DNA from: Adenophora triphylla var. japonica
Lineage: Eukaryota; Streptophyta; Magnoliopsida; Asterales; Campanulaceae
Assembly (NCBI GenBank): GCA_022495995.1
Contig: JAFEMH010001483.1
Location: forward strand, 310,001 to 374,000
Reading direction: 5' to 3'
DNA: 64,000 nucleotides
Below, piece by piece: positions 63,614 to 64,000 of this stretch. Made by a program: the position numbers and the translations under genes. Below the pieces are notes generated by a model. That model searched no databases and was not told the DNA's origin. It saw nothing but the letters and a program-made list of their open reading frames with translations. Every line of letters begins with the position of its first letter. The first letter of the stretch is position 1.

Positions 63614-64000
63614 TGTAAGTACCCAAATCCGGATCGTCAAAATCCGTTAAAAGTTAACCGGAACCCGTTAAGTTCCCCGTTCTCGAGTCAACGAGACATC
63701 CCGAGACTGCCCCGTGCATCCCAACATCAAAGCGTACTCAACACACGTAAAAGTACAGCTTTCCCCGAAAAACGTACTTTTCGGGGTCTTTCGGGATTCG
63801 ATTTCCCGTTTTCGAGCGTCTCGACCTTCCGGAGGTCATAACTCCCTCATACGAACTCCGTTTTGGGCCCACCACATATCAAATCGAACGCGAGAACAAG
63901 ATCTACGTAGGTAACTTGTTCAATCAGGAAATATAGCTAATTTCAGGTACAGTCCGGCTTGACTCTTTCTGCAGCTTAAATACGTGTCCAAAACGTGTCA
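63614..64000 (+). mobile_element. Start of an A-family LTR inserted upstream of OG1 gag
   Basis: It begins TGTAAGTACCCAAATCCGGATC and matches the reverse complement of 14702-14510 (start of OG1's own LTR family) for the first ~190 bases, then less closely. It is in the opposite direction to OG1 and has no polypurine tract before it, so it should be the 5' LTR (or a solo LTR) of a plus-strand element reaching out of the window. Putative target site GTATC (63609-63613). Confidence 0.82.

Overview
The window is nuclear DNA of a large-genome flowering plant, made almost entirely of transposable elements. I see no intact host gene, rRNA, tRNA or CRISPR array. The plant origin rests on Ty3/gypsy elements of the Tat/Ogre type (long LTRs, a TGGCGACTCC primer-binding site, an extra archaeal-type RNase H, no chromodomain, extra antisense genes, tandem repeats before the 3' LTR), on two CACTA DNA transposons, and on spliced plant-type gene fragments. 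I cannot name the species.

The elements are nested. I use these working names. M1 is a minus-strand Tat element (801-5053 visible). It is cut at 5054 by CACTA-L, which is cut at 8024 by B2 (plus-strand Tat). B2 is cut at 12569 by OG1, a minus-strand Tat/Ogre-like element whose parts run to 63613. OG1 carries three insertions: element C (23962-37127, target duplication CCAGG, a complete LTR element with gag but no pol), CACTA-R (37815-55550, target duplication GTT), and an A-family LTR that starts at 63614 and leaves the window. CACTA-R itself holds GY1 (39713-52921, target duplication GAGGT, two LTRs that look identical). The deepest path, M1>CACTA-L>B2>OG1>CACTA-R>GY1, is six levels. The left edge (1-800) is the end of another A-family LTR inserted in the LTR of M1.

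OG1, read on the minus strand from 63.6 kb down, encodes gag, a first retropepsin-like domain, a stretch with three related modules, a second retropepsin-like domain, a glycine-rich segment, reverse transcriptase, RNase H, archaeal-type RNase H and integrase. Two plus-strand (antisense) genes follow, one of them spliced, then tandem repeats and the 3' LTR. GY1 has the matching layout on the plus strand: gag-pol, a hairpin-bearing tandem array, an antisense spliced gene, 3' LTR. Most coding regions carry stops or frameshifts.

The points most worth a second look are the paired retropepsin domains in OG1, the antisense intron that holds a minisatellite, hairpin series in the A-family LTR whose arms vary but stay complementary, a hairpin kept at the same place in three LTR families, a CCG-NN-CGG palindrome near sense and antisense starts, capture of eRF3 gene exons by CACTA-R, and GY1's identical LTRs around an already broken gag-pol.
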